A stretch of 64,000 nucleotides of DNA, taken from contig NZ_CP036274.1 in the NCBI RefSeq assembly GCF_007747655.1, positions 3,906,001 to 3,970,000 on the forward strand, given 5' to 3'. The stretch is from Anatilimnocola aggregata. GTDB lineage: Bacteria; Planctomycetota; Planctomycetia; Pirellulales; Pirellulaceae. The first letter of the stretch is position 1. Each line of letters opens with the position of its first letter. The notes under the pieces are model-generated. The model was given only the letters and a program-made list of their open reading frames with translations, did no database searches and had not been told where the DNA came from. Shown one piece after another: positions 34,379 through 44,500 of this stretch. Both the position numbers and the translations under genes were made by a program.

Positions 34379-36448
34379 CTAAACCCCCTTCTTCGGCCTC
34401 GGCACGCGCGAGCCCCCCTTGCCGCCGCGTCGTTTGCCGCGCGACTGTGGGCCCTCGATTTTGACGTCGCTCACTTTTTCGCCAATCGAGTCCTGCATCT
34501 GCGTGATTCGATCGCGCAAGACTGCGGCCCGCTCAAACTCCATCGCCTCGGCAGCTGCCATCATTTCGGCTTCGAGCTCGTTGAGATATTCCTGAGTCAC
34601 GATTTCCGCTTCGTCGGTCCGACCGATCGCTTCGTTGGCCTTGCGATGGGCCGAAACGGCTTCTTCGATACCCTGCCGAATGTTCTTCTTCACCGTCTCG
34701 GGGGTGATGCCATGCTCCAGGTTATACGCTTCCTGAATCTCGCGCCGGCGACGCGTCTCGTCGATCGCCAGCCGCATCGATTCGGTCATCTTATCGGCAT
34801 ACAGAATGACCTTCGCATTCACGTTACGAGCTGCGCGGCCAATCGTTTGAATCAGGGACGTCTCGCTGCGGAGAAAGCCCTCCTTGTCCGCATCGAGAAT
34901 CGCGACTAGCGAAACTTCGGGCAAGTCGAGACCTTCGCGGAGCAGATTCACACCCACCAGGCAATCGAAATGTCCCTGCCGCAGATCGCGAAGCAGTTCC
35001 ACCCGCTCGAAGGCATCGAGTTCGCTGTGCAGCCACTTGCACGCTACCTTTTGCTCCACGAGATAGGCGGACAAGTCTTCTGCCAGGCGTTTCGTAAGCG
35101 CCGTGACCAGCACCCGCTCGCCGGCCGCTGCTCGCTCGCGAACCTGTTCGAGTAGATGGGGGACCTGCCCGCGGGCGGGCTGAATTTCGACAATCGGATC
35201 GAGCAGACCCGTCGGGCGAATGATTTGTTCGACCACTTCACCACCGGTCGCGTTCAGTTCGTAATCGTTGGGTGTGGCCGAAACGAACACGACCTGATTA
35301 ATCTTTTGTTCCCATTCCTCAAACTTCATGGGCCGATTGTCGAGCGCGCTGGGCAAGCGAAAGCCGTGCTCGACCAAGGTCGATTTGCGCGCGCGGTCGC
35401 CGTTGTACATCGCCCGAATCTGGGGAATCGTCACGTGCGACTCGTCGATGATTAGCAGATAGTCCTTGGGAAAGAACTCATAGAGCGTGTCCGGTGTCGA
35501 ACCCGGTGGCCGACCCGAGAGGGGCCGGCTGTAGTTCTCGATGCCCGGGCAATGTCCCACTTCCTGCAGCATTTCGAGATCGAACCGTGTTCGCGCGCTT
35601 AACCGTTGAGCTTCGAGCAGTTTTCCTTGCTCGCGCAACTGATTCAGCCGTTCGTCGAGTTCCAGCTTGATCGCATCGATAGCCGCTGCGATGCGATCTT
35701 CGGCCATCACAAAGTGCTTGGCCGGATAAATCACCAGCTGCGAGTGCTGCGAAATGGTCTCGCCACTGGTGGGATTAATGATCGACAGCTTCTCGACTTC
35801 GTCCCCCCAGAACTCAATGCGGTAGGCGTATTCCTCGTACGAAGGCCAGACTTCCACGCAATCGCCGCGGACACGAATCTTGCAGCGCTCGAACGAAATG
35901 TCGTTCCGGTCGTATTGAATATCGACCAGCTTCTTCAGCATCTCGTCCCGGTCGATCACCTGGCCGACTGTCAGCCCGACCATCATCGCCTTGTAATCCT
36001 GGGGCGAACCCAAGCCGTAAATGCACGACACGCTGGCGACGATAATCACGTCTTCGCGACTCACCAGCGAACTGGTAGTGGCCAGTCGCAACCGGTCGAG
36101 TTCCTGATTGATCGAAGCGTCTTTTTCGATGTAGATATCGCGCTGCGGAATGTACGCTTCGGGCTGATAGTAGTCGTAATAGCTGACGAAGTAATGAACG
36201 GCGTTGTTGGGAAAGAACTCTTTGAATTCGCCGTACAACTGCGCGGCCAGCGTCTTGTTATGCGAAATGACGAGTGTCGGCCGTTGAATATTCTCGATGA
36301 CGTTCGCCATTGTGAACGTCTTGCCCGACCCCGTCACACCCATCAGGACTTGCGACCGCCTGCCTGCTTTCAAACCGTTCGTAAGTGCTTCGATGGCTGC
36401 CGGCTGATCGCCGGCGGGTTCATAAGGGCGATGAATGCGAAAACCCAC
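34379..36448 (-). CDS. uvrB: UvrABC system protein B
   Basis: Nucleotide-excision-repair helicase that verifies damage with UvrA and recruits UvrC. Walker A is [16 protein letters not shown], the damage-probing beta-hairpin is [20 protein letters not shown], and the DEAD-like box is [13 protein letters not shown]. The C-terminal UVR domain is [20 protein letters not shown], followed by a basic tail ([18 protein letters not shown]). I chose the GTG at 36448 (689 residues, [16 protein letters not shown]) because the family starts about ten residues before PAGDQP. An ATG at 36547 would add 33 residues of unusual sequence, and a still longer frame to 36691 is rejected. Confidence 0.93.
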   Translation of the reverse strand: MGFRIHRPYEPAGDQPAAIEALTNGLKAGRRSQVLMGVTGSGKTFTMANVIENIQRPTLVISHNKTLAAQLYGEFKEFFPNNAVHYFVSYYDYYQPEAYIPQRDIYIEKDASINQELDRLRLATTSSLVSREDVIIVASVSCIYGLGSPQDYKAMMVGLTVGQVIDRDEMLKKLVDIQYDRNDISFERCKIRVRGDCVEVWPSYEEYAYRIEFWGDEVEKLSIINPTSGETISQHSQLVIYPAKHFVMAEDRIAAAIDAIKLELDERLNQLREQGKLLEAQRLSARTRFDLEMLQEVGHCPGIENYSRPLSGRPPGSTPDTLYEFFPKDYLLIIDESHVTIPQIRAMYNGDRARKSTLVEHGFRLPSALDNRPMKFEEWEQKINQVVFVSATPNDYELNATGGEVVEQIIRPTGLLDPIVEIQPARGQVPHLLEQVRERAAAGERVLVTALTKRLAEDLSAYLVEQKVACKWLHSELDAFERVELLRDLRQGHFDCLVGVNLLREGLDLPEVSLVAILDADKEGFLRSETSLIQTIGRAARNVNAKVILYADKMTESMRLAIDETRRRREIQEAYNLEHGITPETVKKNIRQGIEEAVSAHRKANEAIGRTDEAEIVTQEYLNELEAEMMAAAEAMEFERAAVLRDRITQMQDSIGEKVSDVKIEGPQSRGKRRGGKGGSRVPRPKKGV

Positions 36449-36965
36449 GCTGGCCGAACCTTTCTGGAGAGGCAAACGCTGCCAAGATGCTTCTGACAAC
36501 TCTCGTTCGTGGCCGCTTTCGCCTGGCAAGAGTGCGGTGCGCGCCATCACATAACATATCGCGAAATGGGTTGGCGCGGATAGGCGGGACCGCGAATGGA
36601 TGAGCGCCAGAACCATGCGGAGCTGTCCTTCAGTGTGCCACAAGTTGAGGGGCTCGTTCCGCACGAGATACCCGGTTGGCGTTCTCCGCACGCGGCATCT
36701 GTGCGATTCCGCTCACCACTTTCTGCCCAGCGCGTGCTTGGCAGTCGCAAATGCGTTTTGTTGCGGGCGGGAATGCAAGCACAGACGATTCCTCGAGCTT
36801 GGCATCAAGGTTGCAAGCTGATTGGTCTCGCTCGCTGCCATCATTGCTTCCGGGGCCAGACAATGGGACGTTGTGGCGCGGGTCAGCAACGCTGTGGCAT
36901 GGATTAGCGCGGAGGAAAATCCGGCGGCCATCGCAGCGGCGCAGGTTTCTCGTTGGGAGTGAGAC
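36449..36965. other. Intergenic region between divergent uvrB and kinase genes
   Basis: If the ATG at 36547 is the true uvrB start, the gap is 418 bp. It should hold both promoters. I saw no repeat, RNA gene or convincing SOS box. Confidence 0.4.
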
Positions 36966-38537
36966 ATGAACAGTCAAGCGAAAGTTCAATTTCCCGAGGC
37001 CCTGCTCGATCCCACGATCTACCCCCAGAAAACAGCCCATATCGAGTTGAAAGAGACGCACATCTCCTGGATCCTGCTCGCTGGAGAGGTCGTTTATAAA
37101 TGCAAAAAACCGGTGAAAATGGACTTTCTCGACTTTAGTACCCTGGAGCAGCGCAAGTGGGCCTGCGCAGAAGAGGTGCGCTTGAACAAGCGTTTAGCGC
37201 CCGACACTTATCTGGGTGTGGTGCCGGTTACCTGCACTGAGGGGAAAATTTCGATTGGTGGAACCGGAACTCCTATCGAGTGGTTGGTGCAGATGCGCCG
37301 CCTGCCTCTGCCAGAGACCTTAGACCAAAAGTTTTGGCAAGGGACGCTTCACCGCTTCGATATCGAACGATTGGCGGCTGTACTCGCCAGGTTTTATGCA
37401 AGTCTGAGTCCAGCCCCGATGACGGCTGAGGAGTATCGGGCTCGCTTCACGAGTCACGTGCAACACAATCGTGAGGAGCTACTCCGAGTTTCACACCACT
37501 TACCGGCAGATCTGGTGAAGCGGATCCATGCCTGCCAACTTCAGTTGTTGCAGTTGCAGCCGGAACTGTTCGACGAGCGAGTCGCGAACGGCTGTGTGGT
37601 TGAGGGGCACGGAGACCTGAGACCGGAGCACATCTGTTTGACGGAGCCACCAGTAATCTTCGATTGCATCGAATTCAGCTGTGAATTCCGCACGCTTGAC
37701 GTGGCAGACGAACTGGCCTTCTTTGTGTCGGAATGCGACCATCTCGGTGCCGCGTGGGTGGGTACCGCGTTGCTGGAAGATCTGTCTCGGCTGCGAGCAG
37801 ATTCGTGTCCCCAGCGTCTCTTTAATTTCTATAAATCGTACCGCGCTTGCGTGCGCGCGAAGGTTGCCGCTCTCCGTGCCGACCAATTGCCGGGGACCGA
37901 GCAAGAGGCAGTCTCCCGTCAGGCCCGTAACTATCTGCAGCAGGCCGAACGATATTTGCTTGCAGCAGAATCCCCCCTGTTGTTGGTGGTGGGCGGTTTG
38001 CCGGGAACTGGAAAATCGACTCTGGCCTTCCAACTGGGAACCGATTTAGGGGCGGAAGTATTACGGACCGACGCGATTCGGCAAGAGCTCTTCGACGAAC
38101 ATTCGCCGCAGGCTCTCGATACCGGCATCTATCAGCAGGCGGCGCGAGATCAGGTTTATGGCCAGTTGTTGCAGCGGGCGAAGAAACTGCTGCAACAGGG
38201 CTGCTCGGTGGTCTTGGACGGAACCTTTAACGACACTGCAACTCTCGGTGCCGCGCTGCAGTTGGCGCACACTGCCAAAGCTCGCTTTCTGGCCGTGGAA
38301 TGCACTTGCCCGCCCCCGATTGCCAAGGAGCGAATCGTCAGTCGCCTCGATGCTGGCCAGGACGCCTCGCGAGCAACGACGGCCGTTTATGACAAGCAGC
38401 AGCGTGACTGGTTGCGGTGGCCGACAGAAATCCCTCAGTGCGCGGTTGATACCATTCAATCGCTCGCGCTGCAGTTACAACAGGTCTATCAAGGCGTTCG
38501 TGCGGCCGAACATCAAGCAGCTTCTGTTGCAAGGTAG
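36966..38537 (+). CDS. Bifunctional APH-like / AAA (gluconate-kinase-like) ATP-binding protein
   Basis: The protein has 523 residues. The N-terminal half is an aminoglycoside-phosphotransferase-like fold (COG2187): VVYKCKKPVKMDFLDFSTLE, the catalytic loop VEGHGDLRPEHICL and metal loop VIFDCIEFSCEFRTLD. The C-terminal part is a P-loop kinase-like domain: LVVGGLPGTGKSTLAFQLG near residue 340 and VVLDGTFND. Such fusions are widespread and of unknown substrate; they should not be read as drug-resistance genes. The 3' end overlaps the convergent PPTase gene by 25 bp. Confidence 0.85.
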   Translation: MNSQAKVQFPEALLDPTIYPQKTAHIELKETHISWILLAGEVVYKCKKPVKMDFLDFSTLEQRKWACAEEVRLNKRLAPDTYLGVVPVTCTEGKISIGGTGTPIEWLVQMRRLPLPETLDQKFWQGTLHRFDIERLAAVLARFYASLSPAPMTAEEYRARFTSHVQHNREELLRVSHHLPADLVKRIHACQLQLLQLQPELFDERVANGCVVEGHGDLRPEHICLTEPPVIFDCIEFSCEFRTLDVADELAFFVSECDHLGAAWVGTALLEDLSRLRADSCPQRLFNFYKSYRACVRAKVAALRADQLPGTEQEAVSRQARNYLQQAERYLLAAESPLLLVVGGLPGTGKSTLAFQLGTDLGAEVLRTDAIRQELFDEHSPQALDTGIYQQAARDQVYGQLLQRAKKLLQQGCSVVLDGTFNDTATLGAALQLAHTAKARFLAVECTCPPPIAKERIVSRLDAGQDASRATTAVYDKQQRDWLRWPTEIPQCAVDTIQSLALQLQQVYQGVRAAEHQAASVAR

Positions 38538-39271
38538 TCGTCTGCGAGTTGCATGAAATGCCGAACGTGCACCGTCAATCGCTTGAACGCGCCGGCTCGA
38601 TCGGGTCCGATGGCGAGTGCCAGCTGGTGCGCTGGCGAAGGCTTAAGTTGGGCGAATTGCCACGCTTCGACGCTGCGCATCAACGTCGGCTCTTCGCGCG
38701 TCATCAAGGTGAACGACAACGTCGCTGGTGCCACCGAAAATCCGCTACCGCGAGCTTTAAGGAAGGCTTCTTTCAACGTCCAAAACTCGAAGAACGGATC
38801 TTGGTCACGGGCCGCTTGCAGTTGTGCTCGTTCGGCAAGTTCAGCGGGAGATAAGGCAAACCGGGCTAAAGAATCTGGAACCTGGCGGTTCACATATTCG
38901 ACGTCAATTCCCACTTCGCGGTCCGAAGCCACGGCGAGCGCGGTGAGACCGGTCGTATGCGACAAGCTAAACCGCAGGTCGGTCCCTGTTGCGGGAGATG
39001 AGATGACGGGTCGACCTTGAGACTCGATTCGAAATCGCCAATCCGGCGGCGCAATCGGCAGGTAACGCGAAAGTGCTGTTCGTTGCAGCGTCTTGCCGCG
39101 CAAATATCGCTCGCGGTCTGCGGGCAAGCGGTATCGCCGCCAGCGCTGCCGTTCGTCGGCGGTGAGCCAACCTTCACAGTTCGCTGGCAACTCGCACGCA
39201 TCCGGCAACAGCCACACGTGCACTTCGTGCGCGAGTGAGTCAAGCAAGCTGGACGGCGAACCGGCAATCAT
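38513..39271 (-). CDS. 4'-Phosphopantetheinyl transferase (Sfp type)
   Basis: The protein has 252 residues. It moves the phosphopantetheine arm of CoA onto carrier-protein serines. The Sfp-type motifs are LRFSLSHTTGLTALAVA, DREVGIDVEYVNR (the metal-binding GxDxE) and FWTLKEAFLKARGSG (WxxKEAxxKxxG). It is the last gene of the PKS operon, ten bp after the acyltransferase gene, so its natural partner is very likely the two ACP domains of the PKS (Ser1589 and Ser1745). The 3' end overlaps the convergent kinase gene. Confidence 0.92.
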   Translation of the reverse strand: MIAGSPSSLLDSLAHEVHVWLLPDACELPANCEGWLTADERQRWRRYRLPADRERYLRGKTLQRTALSRYLPIAPPDWRFRIESQGRPVISSPATGTDLRFSLSHTTGLTALAVASDREVGIDVEYVNRQVPDSLARFALSPAELAERAQLQAARDQDPFFEFWTLKEAFLKARGSGFSVAPATLSFTLMTREEPTLMRSVEAWQFAQLKPSPAHQLALAIGPDRAGAFKRLTVHVRHFMQLADDYLATEAA

Positions 39272-39281
39272 CTCATCATCC

Positions 39282-40673
39282 TTATTCGCCCGCCAACATC
39301 GCTTGCAAGTTGGCTTCGTACCGGGCGATCAGGGCAGCGCGATCTTCCGCAGTGAAGTAATTGGGGTCCGTGTTCCAGGTCAAATTAAGTCGGGTTTGAT
39401 TGCCAGTGACGAGCAGCCCGACTCGCGTCCCCGGGCGCAGCGGAGTCACGCCGGTAAATGCTTCCAGGATCAAATTGCCGAAAACGGGTTTTCCTTTGAA
39501 CTTGGGCAACCGCGAGAGGAAGCGACGGCTGGGATCGCCGGGATTCGAGAACACGGCGGTGGCGGTTGATTGACAGGCCGATGTCATCCACTGCAGCAGG
39601 CCCAAGGAGTGGACCACGGCAATCGCATCCAAAAACGTCCTGCCAAGCAGGTTCTTCTTGACCAGGCCAAGCTGGCGCACAATCTCCGGCAGCAGGGCGA
39701 CGGGCGAGTTGCACTCGTCCGGCCTGCGATCGAGGAAGGCAAACCCCAACAAGTTGCAGGCCGGAGTTTCTTGATGCTTCAGGCCGCGCAGATTTGTGGG
39801 AACCAATACCCGCAACCATTTTCCCGGTCCGGGATGTAAGGCATTCCATTGAGCCAGCGTCTGATAGAAGACTGCCAGCAGTGCTTCGTTGGCCGTTGCT
39901 CCGTGCGCAGTGCTCCACGTACGGAGTTCAGCTGCCTGATTCTCATCCAAGACGCGCTCTTCGACATTGGGAAAAAGCGCTGGGGCTGGTTTGTCTTTCG
40001 TGTGTTGTGATGGCTGTAAGATGATTGGTCTGCGATTGAAGAACTGGTTGGTTTGGATTGCCAAAAACCGGATGACTCGCCACAGCGAGGGACGAGGGCC
40101 AGCAGGTCGCTCGATCTTCAGCCGATACTCGAGTGTGGCGGGCTCGATGGGGCGTAGTTCGTGCCCGACACCGCGCTCCAGTTCCCGGGCATAGGCCGTG
40201 ACCAGGTCGCCGACAAACTGACAAGAACCGACGCCGTCGACGCACGCGTGGTGAATCTGCATGACGACCCGGGTTAGCCCCTGCCACTGGCCAACCCAAG
40301 TTCGAATGCCCGGTTCGTTGCGAAGATCGATGGTGTTCAAACTGGCGGTATCCAGCGGCCATTCTCCATCGACCCACTTTACGACCGGGGCCACCGTTTG
40401 ATCGATTTGCCAGGTGCTGCGTCCACGGCTAGTGGTTTGCAATCGTGCCGAAAGGAACGGAGTCCGCGCCACTGCGACTGCCATTGCACGCTCAAAAGCC
40501 GGGCGATCCACCTGTCCGGTTAGCGTTGCCATCGACAGAAAAGTAAGCGGGTAATCTGCCCGCTGATCGGCGACGAAGTAATGCTCAATTGGCGCCAACG
40601 TCAACGCTTGCCCGGCCAACAGCGGCGAAATAGAGTGCTGGAGCAGGTCGGTCTCGGCAGGTTGTACACTCAT
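39282..40673 (-). CDS. Condensation-domain / wax-ester-synthase-like acyltransferase
   Basis: The protein has 463 residues, the size of stand-alone members of the condensation / WS-DGAT / PapA superfamily. The catalytic HHxxxDG motif is VVMQIHHACVDGVGSCQFVG at about residues 137-156. A second family feature is the late LRVLVPTNLRGLKHQETPAC segment. The C terminus, RLNLTWNTDPNYFTAEDRAA, matches the end of the fold. Such enzymes join an acyl thioester to an alcohol or amine. Nine bases separate it from the SDR gene upstream. It probably transfers the PKS product, or a chain derived from it, to an acceptor; ester versus amide formation is not decided by the sequence. Confidence 0.8.
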   Translation of the reverse strand: MSVQPAETDLLQHSISPLLAGQALTLAPIEHYFVADQRADYPLTFLSMATLTGQVDRPAFERAMAVAVARTPFLSARLQTTSRGRSTWQIDQTVAPVVKWVDGEWPLDTASLNTIDLRNEPGIRTWVGQWQGLTRVVMQIHHACVDGVGSCQFVGDLVTAYARELERGVGHELRPIEPATLEYRLKIERPAGPRPSLWRVIRFLAIQTNQFFNRRPIILQPSQHTKDKPAPALFPNVEERVLDENQAAELRTWSTAHGATANEALLAVFYQTLAQWNALHPGPGKWLRVLVPTNLRGLKHQETPACNLLGFAFLDRRPDECNSPVALLPEIVRQLGLVKKNLLGRTFLDAIAVVHSLGLLQWMTSACQSTATAVFSNPGDPSRRFLSRLPKFKGKPVFGNLILEAFTGVTPLRPGTRVGLLVTGNQTRLNLTWNTDPNYFTAEDRAALIARYEANLQAMLAGE

Positions 40674-40682
40674 GTTGCGCTC

Positions 40683-41462
40683 TTAAACTCGAATCGATGA
40701 GCCGCCATCCACGGTCAGGGTAGCACCTTGAATTTGATCGCTGCGCGCACTGGCGAGAAACATGACAGTGTCGGCCACATCGCTGGGTGCCAGCAGTTTT
40801 TCCCCCGTCAGGCTCCGAGCGCGACGTCCCTCCAGCAGTCTTTCGGCATTGGGCAGGAGTCGCGCGGAATCGGTATCAACCAGACCCGATAGCACGACGT
40901 TCAAATTCACACCGCGCGGCCCCAGTTCGAGTGTCAGATGGCGGACGAGGCTTTCTAACGCCGCTTTCGAACTGCCGATTAAACCGTACTTGGGGAGCGC
41001 GAACTTCGAACCGGCGCTCGACAGCGCAATTACTTTGCTGCGGGGCGCGATTCCTTTGCCTCCTGGTCGTTCGAGCAAATGCATGCCGGCCTGCACCAGG
41101 TGGAGTAAGCTGCGGACGTTAATTCGCATTGCATTGTCGAAGGCCTTGGGACTCGCTTCGAGCAATTGCTTGAAGCCGCCGGTTGCCGCGTTGCTGACGA
41201 CGACATCCAGGCTGCCCAGTTCTTCCTCGATAATTTCCATCAGCGAGCGGACATCATCCTCTTCGCTGACGTCGGCCTTCACGACCAGTGCCTTGCGGCC
41301 CAGAGCTTGAATCTGTTCCGCAGTTTCTTCCGCATTGGAACGACTCGAAACGTAGTTCACCACAACATCGGCTCCGGCTTCTGCCAGGCGAATGGCGCAC
41401 GCTCGGCCGATGCCGCGCGATGCTCCGGTGACGAGCGCTGTATATCCGTGTAAATCGATCAT
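40683..41462 (-). CDS. Enoyl-ACP-reductase-like SDR (FabL type)
   Basis: The protein has 259 residues with an NAD(P) site TALVTGASRGIGRACA. The catalytic pair is Tyr-x6-Lys in KYGLIGSSKAALESLVRHLT, the spacing of enoyl reductases, not the Tyr-x3-Lys of ketoreductases. SGLVDTDSARLLPNAERLLE and DQIQGATLTVDGGSSI recall B. subtilis FabL closely. It therefore probably reduces the double bond made by the KR and DH domains of the PKS, acting in trans because the PKS has no enoyl reductase domain. It starts 49 bp after the PKS stop. Annotation as FabG would be the alternative. Confidence 0.8.
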   Translation of the reverse strand: MIDLHGYTALVTGASRGIGRACAIRLAEAGADVVVNYVSSRSNAEETAEQIQALGRKALVVKADVSEEDDVRSLMEIIEEELGSLDVVVSNAATGGFKQLLEASPKAFDNAMRINVRSLLHLVQAGMHLLERPGGKGIAPRSKVIALSSAGSKFALPKYGLIGSSKAALESLVRHLTLELGPRGVNLNVVLSGLVDTDSARLLPNAERLLEGRRARSLTGEKLLAPSDVADTVMFLASARSDQIQGATLTVDGGSSIRV

Positions 41463-41511
41463 GCCAAAACTCTTAAGGAAATGAATACGTTTTTGTTCAC
41501 AGCCGGCTAGA

Positions 41512-44500
41512 CTACTTCAGTCGCTGACTGAGGCTAATTCCTCTGTAGTCAGTCACTTGCAAGATGACGGCGGCGTCACCGCCAATGACTTGAAAATCGA
41601 ATCTCTGCAAGCCATCTTCTGAACCGCGGTAACGAAAGCGGAGCTTCAACTGCTCGCCAGCGTCTGGGAGACTGCCTAGTTGGAGGCAACCGATCGAGTG
41701 AGGAACGTCAATGCGTTTTTCGAACATCCAGAACGAAAAGCTGCCGCAGGCAAACAGGCACGCGTCCAGAATTGCCGCTGGTGTCCTGGCACCGCGCGTC
41801 CCGCGCGCACCAAGCAGTGCTCCCAGATCCTCAGCCTGCAGCGAACCAAAGCCACCATCGTACTGAGAGAAATAGCTCTTCAACCGGCGGAACGGCGCGC
41901 CGTGATAGATCGGGCTAAAGTCGACATATTGAGCAGGCAACAACCCCAGCGGGGGCTCGTGGTCGGGCCACGCCTGGAGTGGTGCGGCACTCTCGGCAAA
42001 CTCAGCTTCGGCGGCAGCGATCACGCGATCTTTTTGCAGCGTGCGCCCTTTGCGATCGAGCAGATCGACGGTCAGCTGACAACTATAGCGATCATGTTCC
42101 TTCGTAACCGTCACGCGGGCTTCGCGAGTTTGATCTTCGGGCACGGCAAGCCCATTGACGAGCGCGAGATTACGAATGGCTGTGGCAGGACGTCCCGCAA
42201 AGAGTTCGGCCGCCTGCAGCATCGTTTCGAGCGAGATGACTGCTGGCAGGAAGGGCTTGCCGTACAGCCGATGATGCCACAAAAACGGATCACGGGCTGG
42301 GCAGAACTCGACCCGCGCCGCGAGCGATGCTCCATTCACCTGGCTTTCAATCCGATCAAGCATCGGCGGGAGCGATGGTTGCACTTCCGTTTGTGGAGCA
42401 CCGCTGGTAGAGACGCTGAGTGGCGGCGTCTCTTCGGCATCTGCTTGTTCCGCCAAACGGGCCGCTACTTTGCCATTCGGTTCGCAAAATGCGATCTGCG
42501 CGCTGGGCAGTCCCCGCTCAAATTCATCGATGAGATGCGCAGCCCCTTCCTCAGGAGACATAAACTTGGCGCCCATCTTTTCCAGGGCCAAGCGGCTTTC
42601 CGGGCGCGCCGCCATGCCGGTCCCATCGAAGGCCGACCAATGTACGCCCAGAGCCAGGCATCCTGGCCGCTCGTGCCGAATTCGCTCCATCAAGTTGCAC
42701 AGCAGGTAATTGGCCATCGCGTAGTCGGCCTGTCCTGGACCACCGACCAGGCCGCTCACGGAGCCAAAGCCCAGAAAGAACTCGACAGGGTCGTTCCGGG
42801 TTGCGTCGAGCAAGCCAAGTGCGCCGTCGATCTTGATGTTCAGAGTCGCTACGATGGACTCCCACTTCTTGCGAGCGAATTGACTGGCAGCTTCGATGCC
42901 TGCGCCGTGCACGATGCCCGTGATTGGGCCATCGGTGTGGCGAATCTTATCGATCGTCGCCGTGAGCTGCGAAACATCTGCAACGTCGCATTGGTGGTAA
43001 CTGGCCGCAACGCCAGCTGCCTGCATTGCCAACAGGTTTCGTTGAATTTCCAGCCCGCGCTCGAGCTTGCTCCACGCCTTCGCAGGGACAGCACCGGCGG
43101 CGCGCGCTTCGGTGAGAATCTTTACCTTGAGTTGGTTTAGACCGGCAGCATCAAGCTCGAGCCAAGCTGGATCGACTTGCGGCTGCGGACTCGAACCAAG
43201 TAAGTGCAAACGGCTGCCGTACCGCGCGGCCAGCTCTCGGACGGTGACAGATGTTACGCCGCGGGCACCACCCGTCACCACCCAGACTCCACCGCGCGTT
43301 GGAGCTTTGGTCGCCAGAGAGGAAGCCGCTTCGCGAACAATGCGCAGTACGTGTCGCTCGTCGTCGCGATAGGCAACTTCTGCGCTCCGGTCACCACTTG
43401 CTAGTTCACGCAACAATTGGATCGCGATCCGCTGAGGATCTTCGTGCGCGGGGGAGTCGACAATCTTGGCTCGGAACGAATTAATGCCCGCGTATCGCAA
43501 TTCGGACGTCAGGCTCTTGATCATGCCTGCGGTAGCGGCCCCTTCGAAAGCGGGCGCGGCCGTGAGTCCGCAATTGCCGCCCAATGAAACAGCGGCGGCC
43601 AGGGTGCACTGCTCTAGCAACTTTTGCTCAGTTGTGAGCTGGTGCCAACGCTGAGCAACAGCAAAGGGAGCCAACATTCCGGCCTGTTTACGAGTTTGCC
43701 AGGCAGCGTGTCGCAAGTCACAGCGTGCCGGCGTGTCCCAGCCTTGCATGAGAAACAGATGCGGAACGGACTGGGCTGCGCACTCGGCTTCGACCCGCGC
43801 GATGATTTCGGGAAGGGGCTGCGACGCATCGAGAATGACCGAGTCGACCTTCTCCTGACGCAGCTGCCGCGCTAAGGCGCGAGAAGCCAGATTGTCGCCC
43901 AGGATGAGCGCGCTGCCGTGCCACTGAGCGCGAGGGCCGGGCTCAAGGGGTGCCGGGACGAGCTTCAAGACATAACGGTGTCCAACTCGCGCTGACTCCG
44001 CGGGCAGTTGGCTGAGATGCTGCGACGAGCTTGCGATTTTCGTCTCTGGCAACGCAAGGTCCGCAGCACTCCAAGCAGATTGGCGATGGCATTCAGCCGG
44101 CAATTTCGACTTCGATATGGTGCGCGACTCAACCCGACGAGCGTTAAGCAGCAGCAGGCGGCCAGCCGGCAATTCCGCCAGCAGCTGATCACTGACTCCT
44201 CCGCCCTTCCAGAAGTTGCGCAGCGACGCGGACTCATCACTTCCGCCCAGGACAATGCTGTCCTCAATGACTGACTTCGTCCAGCTGCCAGCTTGCTGAG
44301 TGAGGACTCCGATCTGCTCCCCAACCAGATCGGCAACAAGGAAGCTCCACCCTGACGGCAACTGTTGCGACTGTAGCAAAGACTGAGCCTGAGCGAAGCT
44401 GTCTGCTTCGGTCAAAACCTTGCGGAGCAACACGGCACCAGAGACGTAGTTGTCGGTCTCGAATTCAGGTGAAGTCGCGTCACTCGTCGACGAGGCAAGG

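Noticed and set aside
36448..36691. N-terminal extension of uvrB up to 36691
   Set aside because: The family starts about ten residues before PAGDQP; the extension has no homology and includes sequence expected to be promoter.
36966..38537. Aminoglycoside resistance gene
   Set aside because: The N-terminal half is only APH-like; the fused P-loop domain places it in a housekeeping family of unknown substrate.
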